A stretch of DNA of 64,000 bases. It comes from Nectonema munidae. Taxonomy: Eukaryota; Nematomorpha; Nectonematoida; Nectonematidae. The position numbers and the translations under genes are program-made. The notes under the pieces are model-generated. The model was not told the origin of the DNA and searched no databases. It saw nothing but the letters and a program-made list of their open reading frames with translations. Positions 1 through 11,921 of the stretch are shown piece by piece (within the stretch, counting starts at the first letter, position 1; the number at the start of each line of letters is the position of its first letter). Location of the stretch: the NCBI GenBank assembly GCA_030549495.1, contig JAUIRK010000953.1, forward strand, positions 1,392,001-1,456,000, in the 5' to 3' direction.

Positions 1-173
1 GCTATCCATTTTTTGGGGTTGTTTTCTATTAAACGCGTTAAAAAATAATTTAGGAATCTTTATTATTGCGTTTTATTTAGTAAACGAAAGTATACATTTT
101 CGGTGTCATTGAGTGATTGCCGTCATTGAGTGGTAGAACGCTAAAATAATTTTTTTTAATTATTTGTCTAAGT

Positions 174-480
174 CAGTGATTCCCAATCGGTGTGCCGCGG
201 CATTAAAGGGTGCCGTAAGATTTTTTAAGGCTGCCGCCAAAATTGTGCAACTACTTTAAAACTTAATACATATTGGTATTATTATATTTTCTGTGATAGC
301 AGGATCAGTATAAATTTTTTTATATGATCTCTGTATAAGGTATTGTTGCATCAATGCAGATGTATAAATAAAAAAAATTATAATAAAAAAACTATGGAAA
401 TTTTAAATAAATTTTTCCTCAAAGGGTGCCAGAAATTTTTAAAAGGCTCGCCAAGGGTGCAGCAGTGGGCCCCGCGCTTC
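174..480. mobile_element. hAT-type miniature element remnant
   Basis: CAGTGATTCCCAATCGGTGT at 174 is the classic start of hAT terminal inverted repeats (CAGTGGTTCCCAA type). A GGGTGCC...AAGGCT phrase occurs twice, near 208 and near 424, typical of these short elements. No matching right terminus or 8-bp duplication was found, so it is truncated or diverged on the right. Confidence 0.5.
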
Positions 481-1549
481 TCATTTTTCATTTTGATGAT
501 ATATTGTATGATTTCGCTAAACGCAAGGTTCGCAAACTAAAGTTACTTTGATCGTCATTTTGTGTTAATGGAAAAGTAATAAAACAAATCCCTTTTCTTT
601 TTTTCAAAATCTTGTTTCTCACTTTTAATCTTTTTTCCTACCCACACTCGGCTATGGGTTATGTTCAATCTTGTTTGGTTTGTGTCTTCTTTAAATTTAT
701 AAAACAGACGGAGATCAACGAAGACATCCATAATAGCGTTCCGTTATGAAAGGTTTAGGAGTCTGCAAATTTTTTTTGAAATCAAGCTAGGATTGTATCT
801 CGGTGACATGGAGACTCCTACTTTGCCTCTCTCTGACTTCCAAAAATATAAGTTTATTTCGAAGCAATTACTCTCATTTTAAACACTTACAATAAATGAT
901 CCGATTGTGTTATTGACAGCTTCACTAGTACAGCTTTGGCGAAAGTTTTTCTAAAATTCAAGATTCCCTCTATAAATACTTTTTTCTAGATATCCAACGT
1001 CACAATCCTGCGAATGAACCTATATAAAATACCTATATATAAGCTCTGCACCCAAACCCCTTTTGTGATTCCTTCCTGTTTTTTCTGTTCTCTACTCCCC
1101 TCTCCTCGCGCCTAAGCATAAACATATTTTTTTACCAATCATTCAAAATGTTATAAAACTTAGTATAAAATATTATTCTCTGAGATGAATGTGAAAGAAA
1201 TGAATAATGAAAAGAAGGGCAATCATTTTTATCACTTGCCTCATGAAATTTTGCTTCGTTCTATTAAAAACGTTTCGTTATGTGATGGGAAAAAGTTATA
1301 TTTGATATTATAACAGACATGACACAAGTATACTAATTTAATAAAAAAAAATACAAACAATTTTTAAGATGTTTACCTGCGATCTTCAGCTACATATCGT
1401 AAATGTCAACTAAGTTCCATGTTTAATGTTTATACACATGTGACATTTTTTATGTATGAATGATTTATCATTTAAAGAACGTGGATTATTTCATTAAGCT
1501 TTATAATTTCGATGTTAGCCATGATTTTTTTCTTTAATTGAAACATTAG
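481..1549. other. No gene recognised
   Basis: AT-rich sequence. A 43-codon reading frame at 1184-1312 starts with ATG and reads HLPHEILLRSIKNVSL, loosely like an F-box, but it ends without a donor or further support. An upstream exon of the TTC19-like gene could lie here or before the window; I could not place one. Confidence 0.4.
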
Positions 1550-1735
1550 GAAGTATTGAAACGAATAATCAAAAATCCTGATCCTCAAGATTTCGATCTG
1601 GATTTCTTAGAAGTGAGTCTTAAATTGGCGAATGTCTACGCTGGAATGAATGAAAAGGCTAATGCTGAATCTGGGTTTGAATTTTGTCTGAACCGAGTTC
1701 AAAGCATGATTCAAAATCAATCAGATATTAACGAT
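1550..1735 (+). CDS. TTC19-like exon A
   Basis: The acceptor AG is at 1548-1549 after a T-rich tract, and the donor GTAAGT starts at 1736. The exon is open from the acceptor, phase 0 at both ends, 62 codons. It reads LKLANVYAGMNEKANAESGF followed by EFC, which is the strongest TTC19 match. Reading on past the donor would enter an unrelated intron sequence that contains a tRNA-like repeat. Confidence 0.72.
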
Positions 1736-4700
1736 GTAAGTTATTTAAGCATTTATTGCATAGGGTCTGGCATTATTCTTGAGATTGTTAATCACAGTTT
1801 TGTGATTTTGTTTTTAAAAGTCGCGAGCCTTGGGGATCGAACTCTCTACCTTCAACTGTTAAGCTGGCAGGTCCACCAGCCAGTATTGGGGCTCTTCTTT
1901 TCTATTTTGTGATTCTCCTTTCTCACTGAGTGAATGATTTGGTTGATTTTTTGGGCTTACCTATCCCCAAAACATCAGGTGAATAGTTAAATGTTAAAGT
2001 TGATAAAAAAATGAATGAAGGTAAATAAAAAAAACCAGTAAGAAAAACTTAGTTTTGAAAAACTAGTGATAACTATGTTTAACTCAAAAGGGAGAAAATA
2101 GACATTTAATGTGAAAAAAGTTGAAGTGATAAAAAAGGAAAAATTTAAAATGAGAATTAAACTAAAAAAGACGAAGTTAAAGTAAAAATGGAAAACCCTC
2201 ATTAAATTTGCAGAATTCTCCTAATGAAGCGTATCTACAAGATTCATAAGTTTTGAAATTTACTAATTAAAAAATATGCATCATTTCAAGAATAGAGACT
2301 TATACTTGGCATAAAGCCCAAACATATTCTAAATTAATTCCTAATCTTCTTGGAATCGAAGGCAATGCTTTCCGCTCCGCAAGATTTTCAAAGAATTTTT
2401 TATATAATTTCTTAAGCTTCGTTTGATAAAAAACTTTCATCTCTCTATGAAGCATCTTAAAAAGATTAACTTAATCGTACTTGTGGATTTCATACTCTCA
2501 AATTTTTTTATTTTATTAATTATAAATTCTCTCTCTTTGAAATTTGTATGTTCATAAAAAATTGATGTTTGAACCAATTTCTTTGAACAAAATCTTTGAA
2601 CTTTCAAGAACCGCCCCATAGCGAATACAAATATATACCCAAGTTATTTGACGTATATCTCTTTAAAAATACGGAGTTTTTCTCCAATTGTGAAATATGG
2701 CAAAACCTATTTTTCCTAAGTAAATGACAAAATTCAAGTGATCATTTGATGGGGTACGCATTAATGGCCCACCTCGTTTATTTTTTAAATCATTCTGACG
2801 GCGGGCATCCCAAAATATAATTTGTACACGTCAATCAATTTTCAGAATATTTTTTATTAAATTCTCACTCGATTTTTATTATAATGAATGGAAATTAAAT
2901 ATTCAAGGGGAATGGCTTTATGCTCAAAATTCATTAAAATAAAATTTACGTTATTTTTAGGATAGTATTAAACTGAAAAGATTTTTAGTAAAGGTGTACT
3001 ACAACATTTCTTCATATCATTACAATCAACTCCAATATGATAAAGCTCTCATTTTGTGTGAAAAATTCCGCTCCATCATCCAAGAAGGAGATGGAAAGAT
3101 CTTGGATTCTCTTACCAAGTGCATTTACCTGAATCATATGGGGAGTGTTTTTTACGCAAGCGGTCTTTTCGAAAAAGCAATGCAAGTTTTTGAAGAGTGT
3201 ATCATTGTGTCCAAAGACTTCATTAATAACTCCACGGATAAAATTGTGTTGGCAGAAGCGGAAGCAAATTTACTTCGTTACTACATGTAAAAGTTCTCAT
3301 TTCTTTTTCATATACCGTCGTTGAATAGATGTAAATTTATTTTAAAAATCAATCAATTTTTTTAGTTAATATAGCATTTTGAATTTTCAGAGAACGTATT
3401 CGATTTGAGACGGTGTAAAATATTTTATTTTGAAATTGAGGATCAGTTTATAACGGAAAGCTATAAAAAACGCAAAAATGCTCATAATTACTAGTCTAAT
3501 TTAAGTTATCTTAAGTGTTGTTTGTGACGTTTGCACCCTTCCTTTTGGATATCGTAGTCCTGTCCGGAATGCTGAGTCCAGGATCTACCTAGATTTTTCA
3601 TCCCACTAAATGCCTAATACCGGCCCTCGTTACTGCATAATTATACCTTGATATCTATTATTTTACAAGAGTGTATGTTTCAAATATATAAATACAGATG
3701 AATGAAAGATACAATCCTAACGCGAACGCTCCCAAAGTGGGAAATGATCTTAATGTCTAGTGATAGCTTGATTACTAACAAGGTTAGAATCGGGTCGCTA
3801 GAGCACTACCTAACCGTAAAAACCTTTGAATTCTTCAGAGAAAGAACATCTAGATAAAAAACCAGCACAACGAATTGTAGCTCATGGCTAAATAAAATGA
3901 TATAAGTTATAAAAGGGATGCTAAAAAAATACGAAATTTAATAAGCATGCAATACGTTATGATTAGGGCAGTCAAAGGTAAATTAAGCCCATTTTTGATT
4001 TTAATAACACTAAAATCTTAAAACACGTGAATTGTCTTAATTTTATAAAGTTCGTGCAAAAGAAGTCCACGTTATTAGGCCAGCTAAAGTCAACTTTTTT
4101 ATTAGCCCATTTTTGTATTGGAAAAAAATTAAGAACTTAACAAACAAAGAGCAAATATTTAACAAATCAAGTAAAAAATATATTATTTCATTTTTAAAAT
4201 GATTTGATATATCATTTTAATATAGATCAAAAAATGATTCCTCCATTCTTGCATATAAATAAATATATTGGAAAAATGTAATCTTCAAATCAAGATGCCC
4301 TTGATTTATATAGAAATATCGAATTTGAAGATGAAGTATGGGGTATGAGAAACTGCGTGGAAAAACAAAATAATAAAAAGGTAATCATAAACACATGATA
4401 AAAGAAGTATATTTACGCATGTATATATATAGTGTATTTATACATGTTCTAAAATTTTTAAACCCATTTTACTCCACTTTATGAAAAAGTTTTAATATAA
4501 AATTTTAATATGTATAATTTGAACTTTTAACTATATTTTCTGTAAAATAAGTTCTATTGTTCAAGCTTTCTTGAAAAAAGTAAATATCTCTGTTACTGCT
4601 ATTCAAATATAAATTATAATTTTTAAAAATCCTTTATAGAATTAACGCCATCTAATTTTAAATTCAATAGAACAAATGTCTATTTATGAAAATTAGTTGA

Positions 4701-7700
4701 TATATAAAGAATATAAAATAAATGAGGAATGAGATGAGAAGATTTGAGAGAAGTTTATTTTGATGAGAATGGTAGCAAAATCCTTTGTTAATTAACCCTC
4801 AATAGTATAGTAAAAAACTGCAACGCAATGGTAAAAATAAAGTAAATTTCTCCAAAAAATAAGTTTATAAAAAGTTAAAGTATTTTCAAAGAAAATTGAC
4901 GAATTTATCACAGTTTGAGCAAAAACTTCTTTTAATTTGCCTCCTGTTTTGGACAAATTGAGAGTTTGCATTTACAGCAAACTGAACGGCTCCACTTTTT
5001 ACATTCACAACACCGCCTTGCTCTACTTGAACAACTTTGTTCGCATCCAACTTGATATTCACTTTGGGTTGTTGCCGAATATCCAACAACTTGACCAGCT
5101 AAACGCACTTCAGCAGATATGGATGCTTTTTGAAGTCTTGATTTAGCATACGACTCACCCAATTGAAATGAAAGATTTCTCAAAAATTGTTTCCGTGATA
5201 AAGTGTATCCATTTTTTTCATAATGATTTAGGCATTGTGTCAGCAAACATCAATAATATTGTAGTTCACAAAAATGGGCCATCTTGAAGTTTTTCTTCTT
5301 GATGTAAATTCTTCGATGATCGAATCCATCAAATCTACGCTACCTTTATTTTGGTTATATTCCAATATTATATCTGGTTTTTTGTCTTCTCTTGAAGATA
5401 TGCAAACATTATTGTGTTAAGAGCTCATCATCAGTACAGATTTATTTTTCTTTGGAATGTAGGAAAATAGACATACTTTTTCTGCATGATCATAGACTGA
5501 CAATGTTGAAAACACTTTACTATTTTTCGAATTTTTCAACACTTTTGGAACTTCTCTTCTTGATGACTTCACTGTTCCTATCAAAGATAGATTTTTTTCA
5601 GCAAGTTTTTTGCCAGTTGATATGAAGTGAAGTATCTATCGGTGATAACTTCTCTGCCAGTGTTGAAAAAAGGTTGCATCAAATACATCACAACGTTACA
5701 TGAAAATTTGTCGTTGAACTTCAAGCTGAGCTGCTCATCTGCACCAGTGTAAACATATCCATTCAAAGCAAAACCTGTTTAAGCTTCAGATACCCAAAAA
5801 AATTTTTAGGCCGTATTTTCTTGGTTTGGACGGCATATATGTTTTTCTGGGAACTTTACCTCGGTATCCGACGAGTTGTTCGTCAACAGTTAAAAAAGTA
5901 CCTGGAACATAGAACTTTTTCAAATTTTCTATGAACATTTCCCAGACTTCTCGAATCGCTGCCATTTTATCACTTTTTCTTCTTTCGTCTCTACTACGAG
6001 AGTTATCAAAACGCAAGCATCTGAGGAAAAACTTTACTCTTACAGCACTTATTGTTGCCTTGTAAAAAGATCTTGCATCTTTTGAGCACCATAGTTCTTG
6101 TAAGTTTGACATATTGTCTCTGTCAACGCCCGCTCTTATTATAACAGTGTAACAGGCTTTGATCGCAGCTTGACTGAAGTTAGATTATAAAATGGAAAGT
6201 TATCTCTTTTAGAGTTTTCCATATAGTTATACCGTATATCATGAGCTTTACGATTTGTATATCTGAGAATATGTAGGAACATCTCCTCACTGTAAAATAA
6301 TAAGAAAGCAGCAATTTCTTTGTTTACAGCAAATAAATTTGTAGGAGTTTGAGTCAAAATATTTCTTTTTCGAAGAGCATTGGGAATTGAGTTTAAGCTC
6401 CAACAAGCACTGCCAGCCTTTAAATCTTTATCATATTTTTCACTATTCAAGAAATTATTTTCAAAGAGCTCAATGTTACTATTTTGATTTTCATAAATTT
6501 CATCATCTTCATCATCATCATTAGAAGATTCATTATGCTCATGAAAAACTTGAAGAGTTCCTTCATCTTCATGAACACAATTTTCATTTGGAGATTCATC
6601 TTCTTCCATTGGTGTCGTAGTCTCTATTTCAATCAACTTGTATTCATCTTTCTCAGACAAACTTTTAAAAGATTCAAAATCATCCTCACTATCGGTAAAA
6701 TTTTCAGAGATCAAGGAAATCAATGTAGAGGCGTTTTTGAAAGAATTTCTTTCTTTCGACATGTTTATAGCGTTAAATTTTTAACAATTACAATGTAAAA
6801 ATAACTTATAAAAAGCAAGCAAGGATGCAGAAGTAATCAACAAATATGGCGCAAAGAGCTGTGTTCAAAAATGAAAAATTATGTGACATTCACATCAATT
6901 TGTCCAAAACATTTGTGAACAACATAGACTAAATGCATCACTGCATAATAAATACATAGTGCAGTGGAAAAATTAGGTTGAAGTAAGATAGAGAGAGAAA
7001 GATAAAAAGTCGTGTGTACAAAATGTACACATGTTTACCATTTAAGTGAAAGTGTTAATAATGTGTTAACTATGAATTGGGACAAGACGATCAATTTCAT
7101 GATGCTGATTTAGTTGCATTGATAATACTGAGTCACATGATACTCAATAGTTGTGTCTAATTTTTTATGCCTAGATGAGACAAAATGTACACACAGTAAC
7201 GTTTGAGGGGGTACCTGACTGATAGCGATAAAACGGTAAAAAAAGTTCTAGTACTCATTCGAACAGATCAGTTACTAACATTGCTACGCATAAACTTTTC
7301 AGATAGATAAAGAATTCGACACTTCAAAAAATTTCACATCGTTGTTTTAACACATGGATAAGAATGAGAATCATGCTTTGGAATGATCAAACTGTTGGGT
7401 GCAGCAAAGTCATAATATTTGCAAAAAATAACTACAGGCCAACGAAGAGGTGATTTCTCTAACCACCTTATTGAAAGCATAAACACACATAGACTTTATG
7501 TCCACTAGGGTTATGACATTTTGTAAAATTAATAATCTGTAGTAAAAAATAATGAACTTTTTGTATTCATAAATGATTTTTATTTTGTCAAATTAAAAAA
7601 AAAGTTACGCGCTTCTTGAATTGAAAATTGGAATATATTTGAACAAAAAATCATAAAAATTATAACTAAATTATTTTATTACAGCTTATAATCTTATGTG

Positions 7701-10700
7701 ATAAATATTTGTTGCTTTTACAGGTATTGTGAAGCTCTTCCATCATTTTTACCGCTCTCTCTGCTATATGGTACAAGGGGTATTAAGAATAGACTCATCA
7801 GATACCCAATGTGAATTGAAACTTTTAAGCTTTTGGATATTTTAATTCAATGAGACAAGTTTGAAGATCATTATATATTTCTTTAGAGTATAATTCATTG
7901 GAAAACCATGCTCTCGCCCAAGTGTTAGCTATAAAATCACAAGCGAACTTTAACTGGTTTCTCCACTCTGCAACTAAAGTTAATATTGCTCTAGAATTCC
8001 ATCTTGAATTGTGAATGCATGGCATTTTTTTCCATTTTATACGAGACCACGTGTCTTCTTTGCTATTAATATGATAAGCTTCACATAATTCAAAAAGAAA
8101 TTTTAAATCATCTCTCTAACCTAGGTTTTCTTTAATTGGAAAGTCTATCTATCCTAAATAGATTTTTTGTAATTCTTTATAACTTTCTAAAATTTCTTTT
8201 ATAAAACGATAATGAAGATTTGGTGATTTAGATTTTTGTTTATATAAAAAATCGAGAAAATGGCGCAAAATTAAGTCAAGAATGTGATGTTGGCAGTCAA
8301 TAAATTGAGCTTTCTCGATATGTCTTTTTTCCAATTGATCATAAAGTTTAGCAATCACACGATTTTTTAGGCCTGTGTTTACTGCAGTAGTATCGATAAC
8401 AAAATCATAACAATACACTTCCACGCGTTATATTCATCAAGTAGATCTTGTTTTACAAAACAGAATGCCAAAGTAAAGATTTCTTTGTGGATTAATCAAA
8501 CAAACAACTTGGTGTTCTTGATTTTTGATTTTTTTCGATCAAAATGAAACAAAATTTTCTTTATATAACAAAGCTTCTCCTTAATTTTGTATGAAGTTTT
8601 TATTACTTGACCCCATATACCTGTCTGAGAAGGCGTAGAAACGTCACATCCTTGGTCAAATAGATTCTCTTAAACAGTAGCTGTTTTTCTTGTGGATAAA
8701 TTTACTTCTGAGCACAATTTAACAGCAGTGTTAGTTTTTTGATATGTTTTTGGACAATCAAATTTCACATCAAACCAGTTTTTTAGTAAAGTCAAAACCG
8801 ACGTTAGACTTTTTTCATATTCTTTATTATATCTTTTTTTTTAATATTTTTCAAAGTTCACTATTAATTTATTAATTTTAGAAACAACTTGTTTTTTATA
8901 TATAAAAGGAAAATTAAATTTTTGCCAAAGATGATATTTTTTACTCTAATAGATTAGGACTTTTCGATCAAAAAGTCCGAAAAATCTACCGACAATGTTT
9001 CCATTTAAATGAAGCTTACACATCAACAAATTAAGTTCTTCTTCAATTTCAGGAATATTTAAGCGTCGCTTTGTTTTTATTTTAAAATTTTTCATCCATA
9101 TATAAGAAGCTGGACTTGCTTTTTTTGAAGAAAATTTAATTTTAAAGTCTAATTTATTTTAAGTAATAATAATCTGTATAAATACTATGTGCATAAACAA
9201 AACAAAATAAAAAAATTTTTTTTTTTTTATTAATTAAAATTAATACATTACGCTATTGTCTAATTTAAGTTTGAGTTTATAAGCATCTCAACCTCTACTC
9301 AAGTTATTAAAGTCCTTTTTTTTCGATATGAACCAATTAAAAAAATGATAGAGTTTTTTTATTTAAACTTTTATTGGTAAATTATAAAAAATCATGTTAA
9401 GCGCGTAATGTTTTTGCAAAACTAAATAAAATGCTTGATGAAAAACAAATTACTAACTAAAATGTCATCCAAAAAACATCAGTGCTTTATTTTTTAAAAA
9501 AAAATTGAAATGTCATAACCTTAGTCCACTCTGCAATCAGCACAGGTACAAAACGGAGCATTTTTCATTGTTTTCTTCAGATAAGACTTTATTCATGTTT
9601 GAAAAAGTGAACTAAACTTTCGTTTATGTGTTCACATGGGAAAAAAATCCCTCATCCGTTCAGCGGAGAAGTATAAATGAGTTGAAATAAGAAGCATGAA
9701 AGGATGATAGATTCAAAAAACCCCATAGGTAAACAAAATGAAAAATAAAATAAAACAGAATAATTTCCAAGTCAGATACACACAGTCATAAAACATCATT
9801 TGATAGTTAAATTCCATTCTTCAAGCAAAGGAAGCATATCTGGATGTAGAAGAGTTGATGAGTGGATATATGAAGGAAAAAAAAAAGCGGCGAGATTCTA
9901 AAAAAAAAATACAAAGAAGAGGAAGCAAAAGAAAATCCAAAAATATAAAAAAAAAATGTTTCAAATGAAATCAGCATAAGAAGGAAAAGAACTAACGAAA
10001 CAATAAAACTTAAAAGACTTTTTCTCCAACTATCCGTCTTTCCTGTTATACTTTTTCTTCTGTCTTGGTAAGGAGATTTTTTTAAATCAATTTCTTTATC
10101 TTTACTTCTTATTAACACGTAAACTATTTTATCTAACATTTTAGTTCTGTTTCGCTCTTTTCCAATTTTTTTTGTCTTTATTTTGTCTTTTTGCATTTCC
10201 CTTTTGTCTTATTGTAATTCTATTTTTGTAAAATAAATTTATTAAAAATTTTCTCTTTCTCGTTAGGTTTTAGAGTTATATTTTTGATCGCTTTCGGCTG
10301 GACATTTCCCATTTTACGATTCCTTTACTTTTTGACATAGATCACTTCCTGTATTTCATTTATCAGAGTGATTTAAAGTTTAGTTTTTAAATTTAATTCA
10401 GATTTAATTTCGGTGTAGACTAGAACAGTTAACGGCTCTCATTTCTTTAATTCATGATATTTAATCCATTGCTGAGGGCAATCGTACCTGCCCTAAACTT
10501 TTATAATTATTTTCAGACCGCTCTTACCAATCATCATTATTTATTTTATGTGATATGGAGACCACCGATAACGGCGTTCATTTTTATTGCATATTTGAGC
10601 AAATCCATTAGCAAACATAATTAATTATTAATTAATTTCCACTTTTCTTTAATACTCATACATTCACTTTCTTTATCTATTGAATTTTGATGTTTAAAAA

Positions 10701-11921
10701 TATTTTAGCTTTTTAAAATTTTTAGATAAAATATTTCTGTTATGAAAAAAAAGATTTGCTTGAATAAAAACAAATTCTTCTATTGAAATGTCAATGCTAA
10801 AAAAATCTTTACTTTAAGAACCAGATCCTTGAATGTTCAAAAAAAATTTGACGAGATGGCAAAATTTTTGATAGTGCAATTTCATTTTTTTCCACATTCT
10901 CGTCAAAATTGAGCTTACTTTTTAATAAACATTAAATTTATCTGATCTATTTTTATAATCACAATTTTTATCGTCCATCAATTGATCAAACGCAAAAAAG
11001 GTCTTCAGTCACTTATAAATTTTATCATAATTTTCCGTCATTGAAAATTCAGTTTTAAGACTCACAAAGAACATACAAGAATATTTGTTCAATACAAAAA
11101 TATTACAAAATCTCTCGAATTCATCTTGGACGTGAAGAACGTATGATCAAAGAAATTTTACATTCCATCAGTAGAGAGAAAAAACAAATGTAATGTATTT
11201 GTAAAAAATGCGGATTGTAGCAAGGGGAAGAGAAGTTCTTAAATTTGAGAGTGTTTGTGAAATTCATTTCGAAGCATGTCATCCATGCATTTCTTGTGAT
11301 TTTATCACTTGCTATTAAATGTTTAAAAATTATACACTATTGTATCACAGTACTGGCATCATTTTACATAAATTTTTATATACTACGCTTCTGAAATCAA
11401 TATATCTTTTTAATACAGCTAAGATTGAGCTTCAACGTGAGGTGCTAAAGAACGAGAAATACCCATGAATAAATTCGAAATAAAAACTGCATAGCCACAA
11501 CATGCATACTTAATTTCTTTCCATTCTGGCATCCTTTTTTCAAATATTATCGGCTTAATCTCACATATGGGAGGTTCATGCGAACACGTGTGGTTTCCCT
11601 AGTGTAGATTCATTTACTTGCGTCTCACTTTCTCATAATCTTATTTGGTTGTTTTCTTTTTTAATTGTAAATTTTTTGTATTGTGTTTGAAGTATTCTTC
11701 AAAACTTATTCAGCATGATTTATTTCAATGCTCTTTTCTTTTTTTGCAATTGTTTTTTGTAAATTTATAGAAATGTTGGCTTTGCTTGTTCTAAGAATGG
11801 CATTGACAAAAAGTCTAAGCATTGCTGCAACATGGCAAAGAAGTTAGCTCTTCGTCATAAAGACAGCGAATCAATTTTATTGGCTGAAAAATGTTTGGAA
11901 TTAGACGAATCACCTTCTTAA
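1550..11921 (+). CDS. TTC19-like TPR protein, 3' part (three exons)
   Basis: Spliced gene assembled from exons 1550-1735, 2961-3286 and 11771-11921. Phases agree at both junctions: phase 0 at the first, and AT + A giving Ile at the second. The product, about 219 residues, is a run of TPR-like helix pairs. Its start resembles the TTC19 segment EISLKLASIYA..YEFC (here EVSLKLANVYA..FEFC). TTC19 is an inner-mitochondrial-membrane factor that clears Rieske-protein fragments from respiratory complex III; that role is known of the family and only inferred here. The N-terminal half, including any mitochondrial targeting peptide, is missing and must lie in exons I cannot place, probably before the window. 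The last intron is about 8.5 kb and carries two antisense DNA transposons. Another TPR protein is possible, because the second exon is less diagnostic than the first. Confidence 0.68.
1815..1905 (-). repeat. tRNA-derived SINE-like fragment
   Basis: Read on the minus strand, this stretch carries GAGTTCGATCCCC, an excellent Pol III B-box, downstream of a weak A-box-like TGGCTGGTGG. The anticodon stem does not pair well, so it is not a functional tRNA. A tRNA-related SINE head inside the first TTC19-like intron is the likely explanation. Confidence 0.35.
2961..3286 (+). CDS. TTC19-like exon B
   Basis: The acceptor is TTATTTTTAG ending at 2960 and the donor GTAAAA begins at 3287. Phase 0 in, two bases left over at the end. 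It encodes about 108 residues with TPR features: alternating helices, Y-x-x-A-L and the segment GLFEKAMQVFEECI. In-frame read-through meets a stop immediately after the donor, which supports splicing here. Confidence 0.7.
4470..4655. repeat. Dispersed repeat copy 1
   Basis: This block resembles 24402-24724. Both begin AATTTTTAAAC..., share TTTACTCCA[CT]TTTATGA and GAACTTTT, and end in the identical 14-mer TTAACGCCATCTAA (4642-4655 and 24711-24724). The 14-mer also occurs at 37470-37483. No coding potential is seen. Confidence 0.5.
4796..7209 (-). mobile_element. piggyBac-like DNA transposon, broken
   Basis: A minus-strand piggyBac transposase relic (4886-6762) is bounded on the left by TTAA (4792-4795) followed by CCCTCAATAGT, matching the piggyBac rule of a TTAA target and CCC-starting ends. 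On the right, a partly matching ...GTTTGAGGG ends at 7209; the expected TTAA there reads GGTA, so that side is decayed or misjudged. At 2.4 kb the length is typical of the superfamily. It sits antisense in the large TTC19-like intron. Confidence 0.6.
4886..6762 (-). pseudogene. piggyBac-like transposase, frame-broken
   Basis: The order on the minus strand is: an acidic N-terminal region from ATG at 6762 (about 207 codons); a DDE_Tnp_1_7 segment at 6112-5786 with LTVDEQLVGYRG; a segment with ITDRYFTSYQL at 5766-5581; then NKGSVDLMD and RRKTSRWP near 5250-5400; and a Cys-rich tail near 4932-5050 with CCECKK and CCKCKLSIC. Together these hold the three family Asp positions (VDEQ, TDRYF, GSVD). 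Four or more frame changes or stops separate the pieces, so no functional protein is expected. The retained Asp triad and readable tail indicate a fairly recent copy. Confidence 0.85.
7505..9524 (-). mobile_element. DNA transposon with TIRs, superfamily uncertain
   Basis: The left end CTAGGGTTATGACATTT (7505) and right end AATGTCATAACCTTAG (ending 9524) are inverted repeats matching over about 17 bases with one or two differences. Both sides are flanked by TCCA (7501-7504 and 9525-9528), a possible 4-bp target duplication. Inside, minus-strand transposase-like fragments fill 7825-9110. The superfamily is not settled: the fragment carrying IDTTAVNTGLKNR and DCQHHILDL belongs to a family I have seen as uncharacterised arthropod and cnidarian proteins. 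Confidence 0.6.
7825..9110 (-). pseudogene. Transposase-like gene relic (DTT..NTG / C.HH family)
   Basis: The minus-strand fragments run from about 9092 (KTKRRLNIPEIEEELNLLMC), through stop-interrupted frames between 8960 and 8430, to 8424-8149 with IDTTAVNTG then DCQHHILDLILRHFLDFLY, and 8025-7825 with NSRWNSRAILTLVAEWRNQL. At least four stops interrupt it. The D-T-T-x-x-N-T-G and C-x-H-H spacing suggests an RNase-H-fold DDE transposase, but I cannot name the superfamily. All of it lies within the TIR pair described for 7505-9524. Confidence 0.6.
9525..11770 (+). other. Intronic AT-rich sequence
   Basis: This is the remainder of the last TTC19-like intron. It contains low-complexity A and T runs. 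A 129-codon minus-strand open frame (9807-10196) is Phe/Lys-rich and looks like chance. No repeat ends or exons were recognised. Confidence 0.5.
11771..11921 (+). CDS. TTC19-like terminal exon C
   Basis: The acceptor AAATTTATAG ends at 11770. The first base completes the Ile codon begun in exon B, giving YYINVGFACSKNG and then KLALRHKDSESILLAEKCLE before the stop TAA at 11919-11921. This is one more TPR-like helix pair. No clear AATAAA was picked out in the next 200 bases, so the 3' end is undefined. Confidence 0.62.

Noticed and set aside
1184-1312. Short ATG frame reading HLPHEILLRSIKNVSL, F-box-like
   Set aside because: 43 codons only, ends without a donor, and the match is a few hydrophobic residues.
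1815-1905. Functional tRNA gene
   Set aside because: The B-box is good but the anticodon and acceptor stems do not pair; treated as a SINE-like relic.
9807-10196. 129-codon minus-strand open frame
   Set aside because: Phe/Lys/Ser-rich translation of low-complexity A and T runs, with no motif or splice context.
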